A stretch of 64,000 bases of DNA from Onchocerca volvulus (GCA_000499405.2 HG738140.1:4826701-4890700); one strand, 5' to 3'. Numbered from the stretch's first letter, positions 10,401 through 24,386 are shown. The notes: generated by a model not told the origin, from the sequence alone. Translations and numbers: made by a program.

Positions 10401-13400
10401 ATTTTTCATACTTTTAATATTCAGTCGAATTTTTTCAAAATTTTTTTTGAAATGAAGTGTTATATTAGTGAATTTCTTTTAATATTTGTTATTTACAGTA
10501 GCAGTAAAAAAACGAAGAAAAGTTTTTTTTACATTTCTTGATTGCAAAATCAGATAAATCAAATTATCTTTGTATATTTAATCAAATAATTAATAACTTA
10601 GAAACTGTATGAAATTCAAGGAAAGAATAAAAATGGGAAAAAAATCTTAAAAAATATAACAGCAAGTTATAGAAGGGTATGAATTTTTTTATAAACTCTT
10701 TTATTTTCTAATTTTTTTCCTCTTAAGATTAAAATTTATTCAGGAAATTAGCTAGTTTATACTTTATTCTTAGAAGTTTAGAAAAAATAAAATAGCTTAT
10801 TGAAAAATTTCACTTATCTTAATTTAAAGATTTCCTGCATTTTTTATACATTTTTAAATCATTTCAGGATATTTGCTACAGTTATTCAGAAAAAAATCAC
10901 TCATATTTATTAGAAAATTCAAGAATTGTTCCTTTTTTTCCTTTTTTTTTTATTTTTTATATTTAAATTTCTGTACAAATAATGATGCTTCTTCTCATTG
11001 AAGAATAAATCCATCATAAAAGCTTATTCTTTGCTGCATCAATAATTTTAATATTTTCTAATTTGAAATATATAAAAAGAGAGAGGGATTAAATAACATG
11101 ACATAAACAGGAATGATGTAAGTGACAGTAAACAAAGAAGCTGATAAGCGAAAAAAAGAAAAAAAGGAAATAATTAGCATTTTTTTAAACAAAAATTATT
11201 TCCTCAATTTATTTATGAATAATTCTATCATGTTATAATAGTTCCAACTTTATTTACATCTATCCATCATTCCAAATTTATATGTTCAATTTGTTCATTA
11301 ATGCCAAATAATGAACGGAATGAATTTCATGTATAGTCCTCAGAAATGCTGAGATAATAAGGTAAATTGGACATAAATGAACTTATTGATCGATTCCCAA
11401 AAATATTATCAAGTAGTTAGTAATTACTGATAAACAAATTTATCGATCGTTTTTCAAATGTATTTTAAATTTGAAGGATTATGAGAAATTTCTTCATGTA
11501 TTCTTTTATATGATAACTACTGAAGGACAAAATTTTACTTTCAAGAAAATTTACATAGTTATAGTAAAATAATAATAATTGATAAATCTAATAAAATTAA
11601 CTGTTGAAGTGCACAATTCACTAAATTTAATAAAACTAACTGTTGAAGAGCACATTTCCTTTTCCAACGTTTGTATAGTTGTATTAGTATAATTGGATTT
11701 GATATGGATATTATTACAATTGTGCTTATTTCAAGTGGTGTATACGTATAAATATAAGCATTAGTTTGATGAGTAAGGATTCCTAAATTTGTATACACTA
11801 AATTCATAAACAAAAAAGAAAAAATTGATTATTTGGTGTCAAATTTGTTACTTTAAATGAATTTTTTAAAATTAATTATAAAATAATATATAAAAGCAAA
11901 AATTTATTTATATATCTGAAATGAATTAATAATTGTCATCATTTTAGCAAATAAGTAAAAAATTGAATCAAATAAAATACGAACTGTCATCATATTGATA
12001 ACCAAAACTGTAATATTCGTAATTTTTTAATGGAATAATCATGCAACATGCATCCATTAATAATAAAATTATATTTTGGGCAATAAAAAAAACCCAACAA
12101 AATATGCTGAAAATGTAGAAATTTTCAAATAACAAAATAAATATATATGCATAAAAATGCATTTCTTTTTAAGATTAAACGTTTTAAATCAAATATATTT
12201 TGGTAAATATTACATATTGAATTGATTATTTAATTTAGTTGAATTTTTTACATTATATTATTTTGTAAAAAGGATAAAATAAGTGTACAGCAATATTTAA
12301 AAAACAAAAAACTTATTTTCATGTAATACATACACGAATGGAAATTATTTAATGAAGCAAAACAATTTCACATTGATAAAAATAGCTTTAATTTAGAAAT
12401 TAATTTTTTATATAAAATAAGGAAGAATTCGTTTTATTTATCCTTTATGTGTATCATTTCCAAAACCATCTTCGAACATAAATATGATAATTTGAAACGA
12501 TCTTCTTGATTAAATGCAATTTATTGAAAATATTGGAAATTATGCCTTTTCTTCTTTCGCTAGAAATTTTTTATTTAAAAGAAATCATTAAGAAAAAATG
12601 AAGGTAAATTACCTGTAACTGCGTACTTTTTTTATCGAAACTATAATCATATAACGGCCATAAAACATTATTGCAGCAAATCGATCCAAACAAACAGCAC
12701 TTATATGTCTAAATTTTATTTTTAAATTAGTTTTAAATTTAATAAAAATTTTGCAAAGAAATTGAAAATATTGAATATTGGAATATATGTTGATTAGAAT
12801 AAAAAATTAGATAAATGCTTTTTAAAAAAAGATTATAATAATAAAAGATTAAATGACACTATAAACTTCGGTCCACTGGAATGGAAGACTAAATTAGTTA
12901 AGTTTGATTTTTTTGACAGGTACTTACTATTTTAAGTGACTAAAATAATTTCGCAAAACAAAAGACTGGAAGGACTAAAATTTTGAAAACTTCAAAATTT
13001 TTAAGAAATGAAGTTTATGAAGAATAATATCAAAATGAAAAAATCAATATTCGAAATGAATAGAATTTAGAAAATACAAGATTAAAAGTATTTCAAAAAA
13101 GAGAAAAATGCACAAAAAAATAGTATTAAAAAAAACAATCAATAAGAATTAAGTTTGAAATTATTTGACAACTTATTTCAGAATTTATAATTGTGAAGTA
13201 AGTTCTATTATCAATTTCTTCTGCAAAATAAATTCAATTGGTCTGCATCTCGATTGATTTAACTAATAAATAAAATTAGCTTATGCTGTCTACTTTAATT
13301 TACGAATTGAATTAAATGAACTGTTTTATAGCTAATTTTAGCAGTCGATTGACTGACTTATTTCACATAACCTATTTAATTACCAATAATATTTTGTTTG

Positions 13401-14671
13401 AATAATTAAGTCCCACTTAAATATTAAGTAAGCAAAATCTCGATACTTCCATTTTTTTATTTTCGACTAAATATTCGAATTTTGAATTAAAATTTGCAAC
13501 ATTTAATGCATGATATTGTTGGAATAATAAAATACAAATAAGAGTTTGATAATTTTTGTTTTTTGTTTTTTATTAAATCTTTTTTCTTGAATTGAAATTT
13601 ATAATTTTTAATGAGTTAAGATTATTTGATCAATAAAATATTGTGAGAGGAAAAATAAATAAATAATATATACGTAAGTGTAATTGCCCATGCAATCCAA
13701 TCTATAGCATTAAATATTTTTATCCATAACAATGGCAAATGCTGTCGTTTCAAAATAATCGGTGGATAAAAATATGATGTTGTCACGATGCCATGCATCA
13801 AATCAGCAATTGCTAAGCTAAGAAGAAGAATAAAGCTGAAAATGGCATAAATAAAAATTAAAATTTAAAAACATGAAGTTTTTGAAAAATTAAAAAAAAT
13901 TGCATATATATAGGCAAAATAAAAGAAAATTAGAAGTAGAACAATTGACATATTTTTAAATTTCAAAACAAAAGTGTAGGCAAAATAAGTAAATAAGACT
14001 TGAAACAATTGACACATTTTTGAATTTCAAGAAAGAAAAATAATATATAAGCAAAATAAAAAAAAAAAAAGCACGAGATAAAAAATTGCAGAAAATGAAA
14101 AAAAAATCAAAGAAATAAGAAATTAAAAAAATGGATAAGTTGGAAATTGGATCAAAAGAAGAATTTACTTAACTTAAGAGAGTAAGTTAATTTTCTTAAT
14201 CATTACTACCCACCTCTAAAATATCAAAAGTTTCGATATTTTATTTTATTCTCTGGTAATAAACATATTTTCCAAGTTTATTTTATTTTTAGCACATAAT
14301 CTAATAATTTTGGCTTACAACATAATAACGCAATTCCGAATAGCTATAATTGAAATGTTACGATCTTTTTATGATTACACCCACAATTTCAATTATAAAA
14401 TGAATCATATTGAATTTTTAGATGAGTTTGATATTAAAATTGTATTGACAATACTCACCTGGCTCTATTTAAATAATTAAATTTCACCAAAATTGCAATC
14501 AATGATGCATTACCAAGGATTGCAACAAAACCAAGCGATTCCAATAAAACAAAAAGAAACAAATCGAATCCTGATATCCTGATAATAAGATAAGGGAATT
14601 ATTTTCAAAAATTTATGAAGTTTGAAAAGTTTTATTTACAATTTAGAGTCGGAAATAAAAGAATAATCCAT
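7466..14671 (-). CDS. Rhodopsin-type seven-transmembrane GPCR
   Basis: Ten exons, all phase-consistent (1275 nt, 424 aa): 14671-14640, 14578-14459, 13835-13674, 12708-12613, 12106-11985, 11797-11641, 9889-9772, 9079-8945, 8767-8616 and 7646-7466. TM1 carries ILGNASLIAIL, TM2 LSLAIADL, the TM3 end CLDRF (Asp113-Arg114-Phe115), and TM7 NPVIYF (313-318) followed by a helix-8-like NKEIRKQF. TM5 lies at about 198-220 and TM6 at about 270-290. The third intracellular loop is basic and Gln-rich, and the C-terminal tail is about 100 residues, Ser/Thr-rich, ending KQKQKQREYQLIS. The cysteine usually found at the start of TM3 is Ile here, and the second extracellular loop has no obvious cysteine, so the standard disulfide appears absent. 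Features fit a class A receptor of the nematode peptide-receptor or chemoreceptor type at the plasma membrane. Ligand and subfamily cannot be assigned. The start (MDYSFISDSK) is the only good in-phase ATG exon upstream. Confidence 0.88.
9893..9976. repeat. 20-bp minisatellite in GPCR intron
   Basis: Four imperfect units of about 20 bases (consensus near AGTACCATCAGAGAGTTAAA) lie immediately upstream, in gene orientation, of the exon 7 acceptor at 9890-9891. Confidence 0.8.
11602..11679. repeat. 39-bp tandem duplication spanning a splice donor
   Basis: Two 39-base copies cover the 3' end of GPCR exon 6 and the start of its intron. Each copy contains CTTCAACA followed by a GT donor: GTTAGT at 11640 and GTTAAT at 11601. 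The extra 39 bases keep the reading frame and contain no stop. Confidence 0.75.
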
Positions 14672-14718
14672 ATGAATAAAAATATAAAAATTTGTTGTAG
14701 TTTTTGATAAAATGTTGC

Positions 14719-15060
14719 AAGTTCTTCACTGATTGCTTTGAAATTTTGATCCAGTGTTGCATTCGAATAGGCACGTGTTTTTATACAGACAAATCTCTTT
14801 TTTTACCTTTTCATAAGGACGAGCATATTTCCCGCCAAAACGCCGTAGGGATAAACATGTTCCCGCCAAAACATCTAGGGATGAACATATTGCGCCAAAA
14901 TGCTCCGATTAATAAGTAAAAAAAGTGAGGTCAATCAATATTGATAATAAGCGACAAATAATTTACCTCATTGCTTCACTGCTAGATAATAATCGAAAAG
15001 TAATCTATCATTCAATAGGCGCGTGTTTTTATACAGATTAATTTATTGCACCTTTTAATA
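14719..15060. repeat. Fragments of a dispersed GC-richer repeat
   Basis: 14728-14790 matches the inverted-repeat arms at 53366-53500 and 56131-56272 (shared TTGCATTCGAATA and GTTTTTATACA blocks). 14815-14915 contains three degenerate CCCGCCAAAAC units and matches 58775-58875 in reverse orientation. A further GGCGCGTGTTTTTATACAG fragment lies near 15018. It is a dispersed family of unknown type, just upstream of the GPCR start. Confidence 0.7.
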
Positions 15061-15569
15061 TAAAGGAAGCAACTGCATACCTATGTCAGGTAAAGTAGAT
15101 GAGTGGAAATTTCTATTTATATAGATTAGCTAATAGTCACGCACAGCGTGGCGGGTAGCTTGTAATAGATGTAGTCATAAAATTATTCAATCACATTCTT
15201 CAGAGTTGAATAAGAATGGATGATAATTTACTTTATTTGATATATGAAACTTTATTCTTTAGTTTAAGTGTATACTTATACGACTATTTCATATGATAAG
15301 AGTGAAAGAAGTAATTTTTTCATTCGCCGATAATTTCGCTCAAGGAATACTTTTATTTTATCTTATACTTTTTGCTTGCTTAAAAAATTGTTCGAAAAAA
15401 TAATTTTACATAGTTTTGAAAACCGATATTATTAATTTTAAAATTAATGAAATGAAAAAAAAAAGGAAATAACACTAACTTTGATACTTGATCGTTATTC
15501 ATTGAAATATTTGCTTTAATCTAATAATTTATTTGCTAAATAATTGCCATTACATGATAAAAACCATGA

Positions 15570-15734
15570 AAGACATTTATTTCGATCATTGATATCAAAA
15601 AGGTCAATGAAGTAATCCCCAATTATCGACCGCTGACGACTGATGTAATACTCGAAAATTTTCTAAATGATCATATCGATGATTTATTGACTCAATCTGG
15701 AATTAATGCAATTATGTTATTCAATGAACTGTAG
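15570..15734 (+). other. 54-codon open frame of protein-like composition
   Basis: Open from a TGA at 15567 to a TAG at 15732, containing VNEVIPNYRPLTTDVILENF and an Asp/Leu-rich helix-like segment. There is no start codon and no clear flanking splice signals. It could be a gene relic or chance. Confidence 0.2.
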
Positions 15735-18700
15735 TCAAAAATTGAAATCCTTGAAATCCATAAAGTTACTTTTTATGTTGGGAAAAATGCATTGCCATGT
15801 ATTTCATTATCAGTCTTATCATGGTATATTTTAATATTTAGTTTAGAAAACTTTGAATTAAACAGATCAAATTTGCTATTGCGTGATTATCAGTTAATAG
15901 TATATATATTTTACAATAGAGGAGAAATCTCAAATAAAATATTACTAGTTGAAGTTATTAATAAAATTATTTCATCAATTCTTGCAACCAAATAAAGAAA
16001 TATGACTAAAAATGAAAGTTTTACTACCGATCAGTTATTTTAAATTAGATTAAAAGTTTCCATTCTACAAAAAGCATAAATAGTATGAATTAGGCATAAC
16101 ACTTTTTTTTAGTAGAAATTAAAATTAATAGGGATTATTTCTAAAATAAAAATGAAGCTACACAGAAATACATAAATATTTAAACATACATTTATGTATA
16201 ACCGTAATTCTAAGTAGCAAACTCTTAGCAAACATCATTAATAAAACTTTGTCGAGAGTGTCGCTTAGATCTGTTTCAACATTAAAATCATTTAAAAAGC
16301 TATGTCCTCAAAATTATTCGTTAAAGATTAGAACTTACGAGAGAAAGAGATGATGAAAAAGAGATGAAGGCAGAAGTTAGTTATTAATGGCATAAGACAA
16401 AAGCTTAGAAGAATTGAAGCTTAATATTATCTTCTTCTTCAACAGCACAAATCTATTTTTACAAATTTTATTTGAAGAACTAGATAAGAAGGATAATTTA
16501 ATTTTGCACAAAACTCGTACGTCGAAAACATTAAATTGTCATATCCCTATGTGGTTTAAACAAATTTTATCTTCAAGCAAATAAGTAATCGACAAAAAAA
16601 AGTGAAGAAAAAATATTGTTGAAGTCGATTAAAGACAATAAAAAAAACGTGCTTGCATATATATGCAAATTGAATTTTGCAAGTGCTTTTTTCGTTTTTT
16701 TTATCCTTCTGATCAATTTATCATTTGGCCAAAAAAAAAAAAAAAAAAAAAAAAAACTAAATTGAAGAAATAAGTACTTCCTTAAACGAATATTAATGAT
16801 AAATAAAATTCAAACTTTATAAGTGTAATGTAACGATAGCTTTTATTTCTTGTATCTAGTTTCTGAAAATAAGAGATGAATTTTGAGGAAGGAAATTATA
16901 GAAAATAATTAACAATGACTTTATGAAGATAAGGAATTTTTCGAAATGTATTGTTGCAGCGAAGTTCATATTAAACAATTCGATTAGCAAATTTTATGCA
17001 AAATAATTTCCTTCTGCACTTCTCTTCCAAATTAGATCAAAATAGAAGGGTATTGTTTGCATTAATTGTTGAGAATAATAATCAACTTAGATTAAATTCT
17101 AAATATACAAATGATGTTAAAAATTTTACTAAAAATGGAAGATGTTTAGATGATATATATCTATAAAAAGTTTTATTAAAGCAAAAAATAAACTGATTTT
17201 TCTTGTTCGCTCAACAAAATCAAGCCTGTTCGTTGTTTTAAAAATAAATATTCCTATATATATGTATATAGAGGAATTTCATATCTGTATAGGAAAAAAG
17301 AGAAAGATTAGTTGTTTTGCTTTTACTTTTTCGAAATAGTTTAAAATATGAAACATTTGTTTACACTGCTTGTATTTCTCTGCTTCCATAAGCTTTTTCT
17401 CTATTTCAAAAAATAAGAAAAAACATGAATATATAAAAGAGATTAATGGAATAGAATCAAACAACTTGTATTGACTTTTTTTTTTACAAATTTTATTTCA
17501 ATCTGTTCGACATATATTTTAGAATATAGGCTGCAAAGTTCTTTCTTTTTTTTTTTTTTTTTTTTTTGTTTAAAGCATTTATAGAAGAAGGCAATCTTTT
17601 CTGATAATTTTATCAAGAAAAATTAATGAAATAGAATTAACCAAACTACTTGCATGTATAAGTGAATTAGCAAACATGAAATTAGTTATGAAATATAGTC
17701 AGCAAGAATAAAAGTATGCAAATAATGAAATAATATATTTGAATTGAAATTGGCATATAGCAGTTAATATGCAGTTTGATAAAGATAATTACAAATTTTA
17801 TAAGATTGCAAAAAAATAGTTATCAAATGAAACTTTATCTAAATGATATTTTATGAATTTATATGCAAATTGTATGTCAAAAAAAAAGATTTGAAAAAAA
17901 AAAAAAAAAAAGAAAATTGCTATTCAAAACTTTCAATGAATAGAAATAGTAAACAAAAATAAAAAATGATTGTTATTTGGATTTAGATAAAATTTTTTAA
18001 GCTTTCTAAAAAAAAAAAAAAAAGCGAGAGAGAGAAGGAAAAAAGGAAATGATAAATGAATGCGAAAAAATGGTGTTATATAATTAAATTTACAATTGCA
18101 AAGACAAAATTCCATTGCAATTTACATAACTGATGGCTCATTTATCTTATTTAGTAATTTTCCGAATCACAAAAACATATCTATTTATTTATCTTTTTTT
18201 CCTCCTGCACTTTTTTTTTTTATTTACCTTGAGCAACCTTACATTTTTTTTTTTTTTTTGGGTTAAAACTCTTTCATTTTAAGTATGTTTAAGTTAATTT
18301 CACTTTTTATAAATAGTGATATCATTTGAATTGATTATGCTTCTTGACAAGAATTTTTTTATTTTTTTAAAATAAGCATATTTGCAATACGATATTTTAT
18401 GGGTCTTTTTAAAAATGTTAAAGAATTGTTTAGTCCTCGGGGGGTAAGCTAGAAAAGCTGAAATAAGTAGAGTTCTTTCTGAAAAGCATTTTTGCTTTTT
18501 CAACCATATGGAATATCGATTAATAAAAACTTTTAGCATTAAAATTTAGGATAATTTAGATCGTACATGAGAAATACTTTTTTTTTTGAACGAAAGAATT
18601 TTTCAAATAATATTGTATCATAATTTCTTGACCATTTGAATATTTTATGTTTTACTTTTTTCTTCATTACGTAAAAATTTTATTTTGTACTTATTTCTTA

Positions 18701-21700
18701 ATCAGCTGAAAATTTTTACCTTTATTGCTTTTGATTTTTTTTCCTAATCATCCAAAAATTGTCATTTACTTTTTTCTAATTAATCAAAAATTTCGTTTTT
18801 TACTTTTTTCTGAATTAATTCAAAATCTTGTCATTTTTCTGAGTAACTTAAATTAAGTGCCCTTAATTTATCTTAAAAACTGATCATATTTAAATGCAAC
18901 GAAAGAATAAAATAAGTTAAGAATAAGAGAAAATAAAATAAATTATGGTAGGAATAAAATATTTGCAATTTTCGACGCTTTGCACTTCATTTGATTATTT
19001 CTTAAAATCAAATGTCGAGAATTGGATTGCCATTTTCATTATAAGTCATCAGTTTTGTTGCTCAGCAACTATTAAGTGATTTCGAATGACATATTGATCA
19101 GATAAAATGTAATTTGATAGCATAAATTGATAGCAGCATGAAGTTGATAGCATGAAATTATGCATGAGTAATTTTATTTTAAAATAATTTGGATGCAAAG
19201 TACATGCAGCATGCAATACTTACATGTCCAATTCGTTTAAACTTTGAAAGAAAAAAAAAATTCCTTTTTTAAATTGCCATAACTTAAACATTTTTCTGAA
19301 TATAAAGTTAAAAATTGAGAAAAAAAATCATAAAATTCGTTTTCAAGTCGCAATTTTTTAAATCATAATTATTCCATCCATATCAAAAATTCGTATGTAA
19401 TTTTTGACTTCAAGTTAATATTATCAAGTATAATATTTAACTTATGTTCTGAATAACTTTTATTCTATTCTTAAATTTTTTAAAGAAGTAGTCGAAATTA
19501 AAATGTAAATCTGGATTTGAATTTTTAAAACAAAATTTCCGTTCAATTGCTTTTTTTAATCAGATTAACGATTAAATCCAAAATATCATATCTAAACATT
19601 TCAAATTTCTCTGTAATATTTGAAATTAATCGCATTATTGAAGCAACATTTTAAATAATGAAGACAATATGAATCAAAAAAATTAATTTTATTTTAATTA
19701 AAATTTCATACCTTTTAATAGGATTCTGCAATACATTTTGATAACATTTGGGACGATTTGTACCATACATTGTTACAACGCAAATATTCTGATTATAAAT
19801 TTTAAAATTACTTCAAATTATTCCAAACTTAAACTTACGGTAATGTCAATAATATTCAAATCAAAGTTTGTCAGAGAATAATCCTTCTAAATTTTCATTT
19901 CGTAAACTTCTAAATTAAGAGAAATTTGAAAAGAATGGAATTACTCTAAAACATCTTAAATTTATTGTCACTAATAATGCTTATTTATCTTCGAATTTAC
20001 AACAAATTTTTCAATTTCTTATCTCTTTTTTTTTTTAATGTGAATCGTTTTGTCTCTAAATTACTCAAAAATATCATTCAGGTAATAAATATTATCATAT
20101 GAAAATAAAACTTAAAATTTATTCTACCCTTTCTCATCTTCCTCGTAACATTTCATTGTTTCATCTCATTTGAATATTATGAATGAAAAGTTCCCGAGAA
20201 ATTTAGGTTAATTAAAATTTATTTATTATCTTTTAATCTTTAAGTAAAATAGACATTTTCAAGTATTGAGTTAAATGAACATATTTTACCATATGAAGAA
20301 ATGGAAAATTTAGATATTAAAGACAAATATTTGCCAACAAAACCAGTAATATATTCATGCGAAAAGTTCTGGTTTGTCAACAACTTAATTATTTATTTTT
20401 ATCCACTCCAAAAAATTTTTATCTATTTACTTCAAATATCAGCAAATTTAATTATTCATTTCGGCCAAAGATGAAAATAAACCATTTTATAGATTTAAAA
20501 AAAATCTCGGATTGAGTATAGTCATGAAATTAATATGGAAACATTTTATCATGTTTATTGCTCCGTACTAGCTTTTTATTGCTATTTCGTCAAATTTTTT
20601 TAAAATCATTTTATCAGCAGCACAATCAACTTAAATTACTCTATCAATAAATCATAATAGAATTTGTAAACGAAAGAAATCTTAGAGCGCCTTAATCGAT
20701 GATAATTTAATAAGTATTGGTATTTGAGAAGTTCATTGTTGTAATAAATAAGTAAAAAAATTTTGCTGCGTAAATTCTAATTTCATGTATTTGTCAACAA
20801 TTAGTCTTATAAATATTGAATATTGATTCAATTTTTTTTTTTGCAATATTTTTTATTTCATTTTTTTGATTTTTTTTTACCTTACGGAAAAAAAAAAAGA
20901 ACTAAATATGATACAAATATTGAACATCCATGAGTCGTGTGACATAAAAGATAAATTATTTGATGGATGGCTTAAGGAAGAATTCGCTGAATAATTTCAT
21001 TAACACAATGGAAAATTTGCGATAAAAAATACTTAAATTGAAGAAAATATTGAAGAAAAAGTGAATAAAATGAAAAAAAAAGAGCTTTTCAATGGATGTC
21101 TGAGCCAGTCTTGAATTTGTTAAAATTTAAGGGAGACAGAAGTCAAATGCTAATCATTTCAAAAGCCAAATAACAATTTTCTATTATTTGCACTTTTTAA
21201 ATTGAATACATCAGTAAAATTTATTGAACACCCAAAAAAAAAAAAGAAGAAGAGGATTTGGCGTTTTACTAGTTTTTTTTTTTTAATATTAACAAAATAT
21301 TCCATTAATATCATTATTTTTTGTCATTATTACAGTTCTCTTCATGTATAATTGGGCAGTTATATTCCATAAATTTAGAAAATTCATTATATTCAGTTAT
21401 AATCGATAACATGTCATTGAATCATTGCAATATCTTATCCTTGAAATTTTTTAGACCGACGTAGTGATTAATATTCCTTTTTCATATTTTTAAAAAATTA
21501 AATTCTATAATGAATTAAAAATTCCAAAGAAGATGAAAGAATTGCTAGCTATATCAATCTTTAAAAAATTGAAGAAGTAACGTTACATAACCATAACGAA
21601 AATTATTATTTTTAATTCATTTATTCTGAAAAAATAAAAATTATTCCGTCATGTGAATTTTTTAAGAAAGTTAATTTTACAATTTAACTCAATTCGGAGT

Positions 21701-23950
21701 AAAATTATTGATAATTTAACAATGATTGTAAGAAATCGAAATGATTTAACAATTGATATTTTCCGTAGAATCAGAAACTCAAATTTTTTCCAAATTTAGA
21801 GAAATTCTTCATGTAATATATTTTCCTAAATCTTCTTAGAAATTGTTCATGGAATGCATTTTATTAAATTTCCACAAAAATTCTTTACGAAATCAAAATG
21901 CATCCTTATCATCATTTATTTTTATGCTTTATTCGAAACAAACTTTTTATAATGCTTCAATCATTCTAAAAAAAACACTTCAATGAAACTAAAATTGAAA
22001 TTTACTCGAATTTATAAATTACAAAACAATATTCAATAAAAAAATTTATAAAAAGTATGAAATGATTGTAAAATTATCATTGTTTTTTTGGACAAAATAA
22101 AAAAAAAAAGTATTTATCAACAATGAAATATTCGGAAAAATAATCAGAAGATCAGAATGTGCTTTTATTGGATATAAAATAGCGAAAGTCGAATTTGAAT
22201 TCGCAAGAGATGGAATGAATAATCAAATTTTCCTAAGCTGACATACTCGAAGTAGTTGACTAAGCATAAATTGCTAATATGATTCAACTGAATAAATGAA
22301 TCGAGAGAATTTATCCAAGTATTCATTATTTATGTAACTATTTCACACCATTTCAATTTTCAGCATTTCAAATTAGTTTTGAAATTTCACTAAATAATTC
22401 GTAAATTGCACTCTATTCAATTCTTTATGTCATAAATTGACTCTATTCATCAATTTTGAGAAAAAAATTATAACTTCATCGATACTTCGATAATATTAAA
22501 TGATAATAAAGTAATATTCTTTTTATATTTTTAATTTTTGCATTTTTAGTAACTTTCGAAGAAAATTTAATAAATAAATTCAAAATTTTAATATAATTTT
22601 CAATTTCGATTTGCAATCTTGCAAACATAAGTAAAGTTTTTAGTTCGACTTTTTTTTTTTTTATTTGCAAACTAGTTTAAATAAATATTGTACAAGACGA
22701 ATTATTTTTGTTCAACGAAATGTTCCCTTTAGATCTTCTCCCTTTCTCGTTTGATTTATTTTCCTCCTTTAACTAATTTTTAAATTGTCAACTTTATTCA
22801 TTAAATAGACTAGCAAGTTGATGAATGATTTGAATGAATTGGATTTTTTTTAAGATACATGCAATATTTTCAAATTTTTAGATAGTTCTATTAATTTTAT
22901 TTTGAAGATATTTTCCAATTTTGTACAGATCATTTTTTAGAAAATAATGAACTAAATAAGGAAAATAATAACGCTTTCTTGACTTGTTTAAAAATTTTTG
23001 TGGAATAGATAGATGGCGAATTCATTTTCAATTTGAACCCAATTTTCGGTAATAATCATAATACATTAAATGTTGGCAATTTTTTTTTAGATAATCAATT
23101 TTTTCATCATGATAATAAATTAAATGTTAGCGATTCCAAGGAATTGCATTCATCTTATCTGTTGACATTTGGAAAAATGATTTTCTGAAACTGCGGAAAT
23201 CCAATTTATTTTGATTGTAGTTGAATCTATCATAGCTGATCATTTAAAAATTTATTCAGCAGGAAAATTTTATTAATGATTGATTGAAACTCTTAAATAT
23301 TCCTATATCTGATCAAGACTAAAATTTGAACTCACAGTAATCATGTATTGAATATATTTTATTAAAACAATAATTTCAATGAATATAAATTTCATCAATA
23401 TTGATCGCAATAAATGCTATAAATGATTGAAAAATATACAAATATCACTGGAAACTGTATCAGTATTACCCTTCATGATGTTCATTTTTCAATCATACTA
23501 TCAGAAATGGGATAATTTTATTAAATTGTTTAAAATATTTGAAACTTTTGATTCAATAAAAATTGATTAGCAAACATGTAAAAATTTTCAAAATGAAATG
23601 GTGGCATTTTTCAAGTTTTGAAAAAAATGTGATTAAAGATTCTGTTTACTTATGCGACTAAATTTAAATTAAATGTTTTCAAGAATATTGATGAAATGTC
23701 CTACTGTATTCGTAAGTTTGAATTTCATTTTCATCTTCCTGTAATATTTATGAAAATATATGATAGAAAACTTTCTTTTTTTACTGTATTTGCGCTTCAT
23801 ATTGTTTCTTTATTGTATTGAGCTTTGTATTGTTTATTATTTTATTTTCTTCATCTTATTATATCATATTTCTTTTCATTCACATTATCAGTTTCTCAAA
23901 ATTTTATCAAAAAAAAGTTTTTTATACTCTTTTTCATCATTTTATTTTTA

Positions 23951-24386
23951 TTATCCTTTCCCTTGGTAATCCTTTAATTCTAGCGTTTTTTTCTCATTTT
24001 CCTCCCAAGAATGACGGATCTTAGTGAGAAAAGTTCCGGTTGATAGGGAATCTACGTCTATACTATAAGATAGAATAAAGGTAGATAATATGCCGACTAC
24101 AATTGATCGCTTAATTATGGTAGAAATGAATTGTATATAGGTGAGTTGGATTGAATTGGAGGGCTCATTGTTGGGTTGATTACCAGAATAATGGCTGATC
24201 GCATGACCGTTAAAAGCTGCTTTTTGTGTCAATAATCTTTGGTCTTGTAATAGGCGATCTATTATAACATGTTTATTTTGGAAAGGTTTGATTATCAGGG
24301 CGGGAAATAAGTGATAAACAATGCTTGCAATTTTAAACAATGCATACAAGCTTCGATCCTTGCAATATTCCGGATAATTAACATGA
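23951..24386 (-). CDS. Unrecognised ORF, probable terminal exon
   Basis: After a TGTTGTCAG acceptor at 24387 the frame is open for 144 codons to a TAA, starting HVNYPEYCKDRSLYALFK and ending KKTLELKDYQGKG. Composition is less AT-rich and more protein-like than the surroundings. There is a hydrophobic stretch near the start (IASIVYHLFPALII) and another about two thirds along (SIVVGILSTFILSYSI), so two membrane passes are possible. I do not recognise the family. A 44-codon open frame on the same strand (25045-24912) ends at a phase-2 donor that would fit this acceptor. That pairing is weak, and no start was found. AATAAA-like sequence follows the stop. Confidence 0.45.

Larger units (their letters stand above)
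14672..23950. other. Long AT-rich intergenic region
   Basis: Nine kilobases upstream of the GPCR without a convincing gene. It holds dispersed repeat fragments (14719-15060), an open frame at 15570-15734, and many A/T runs (for example 16731-16756, 17545-17567, 17900-17911). The other open frames here are short and low in complexity. Confidence 0.6.
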
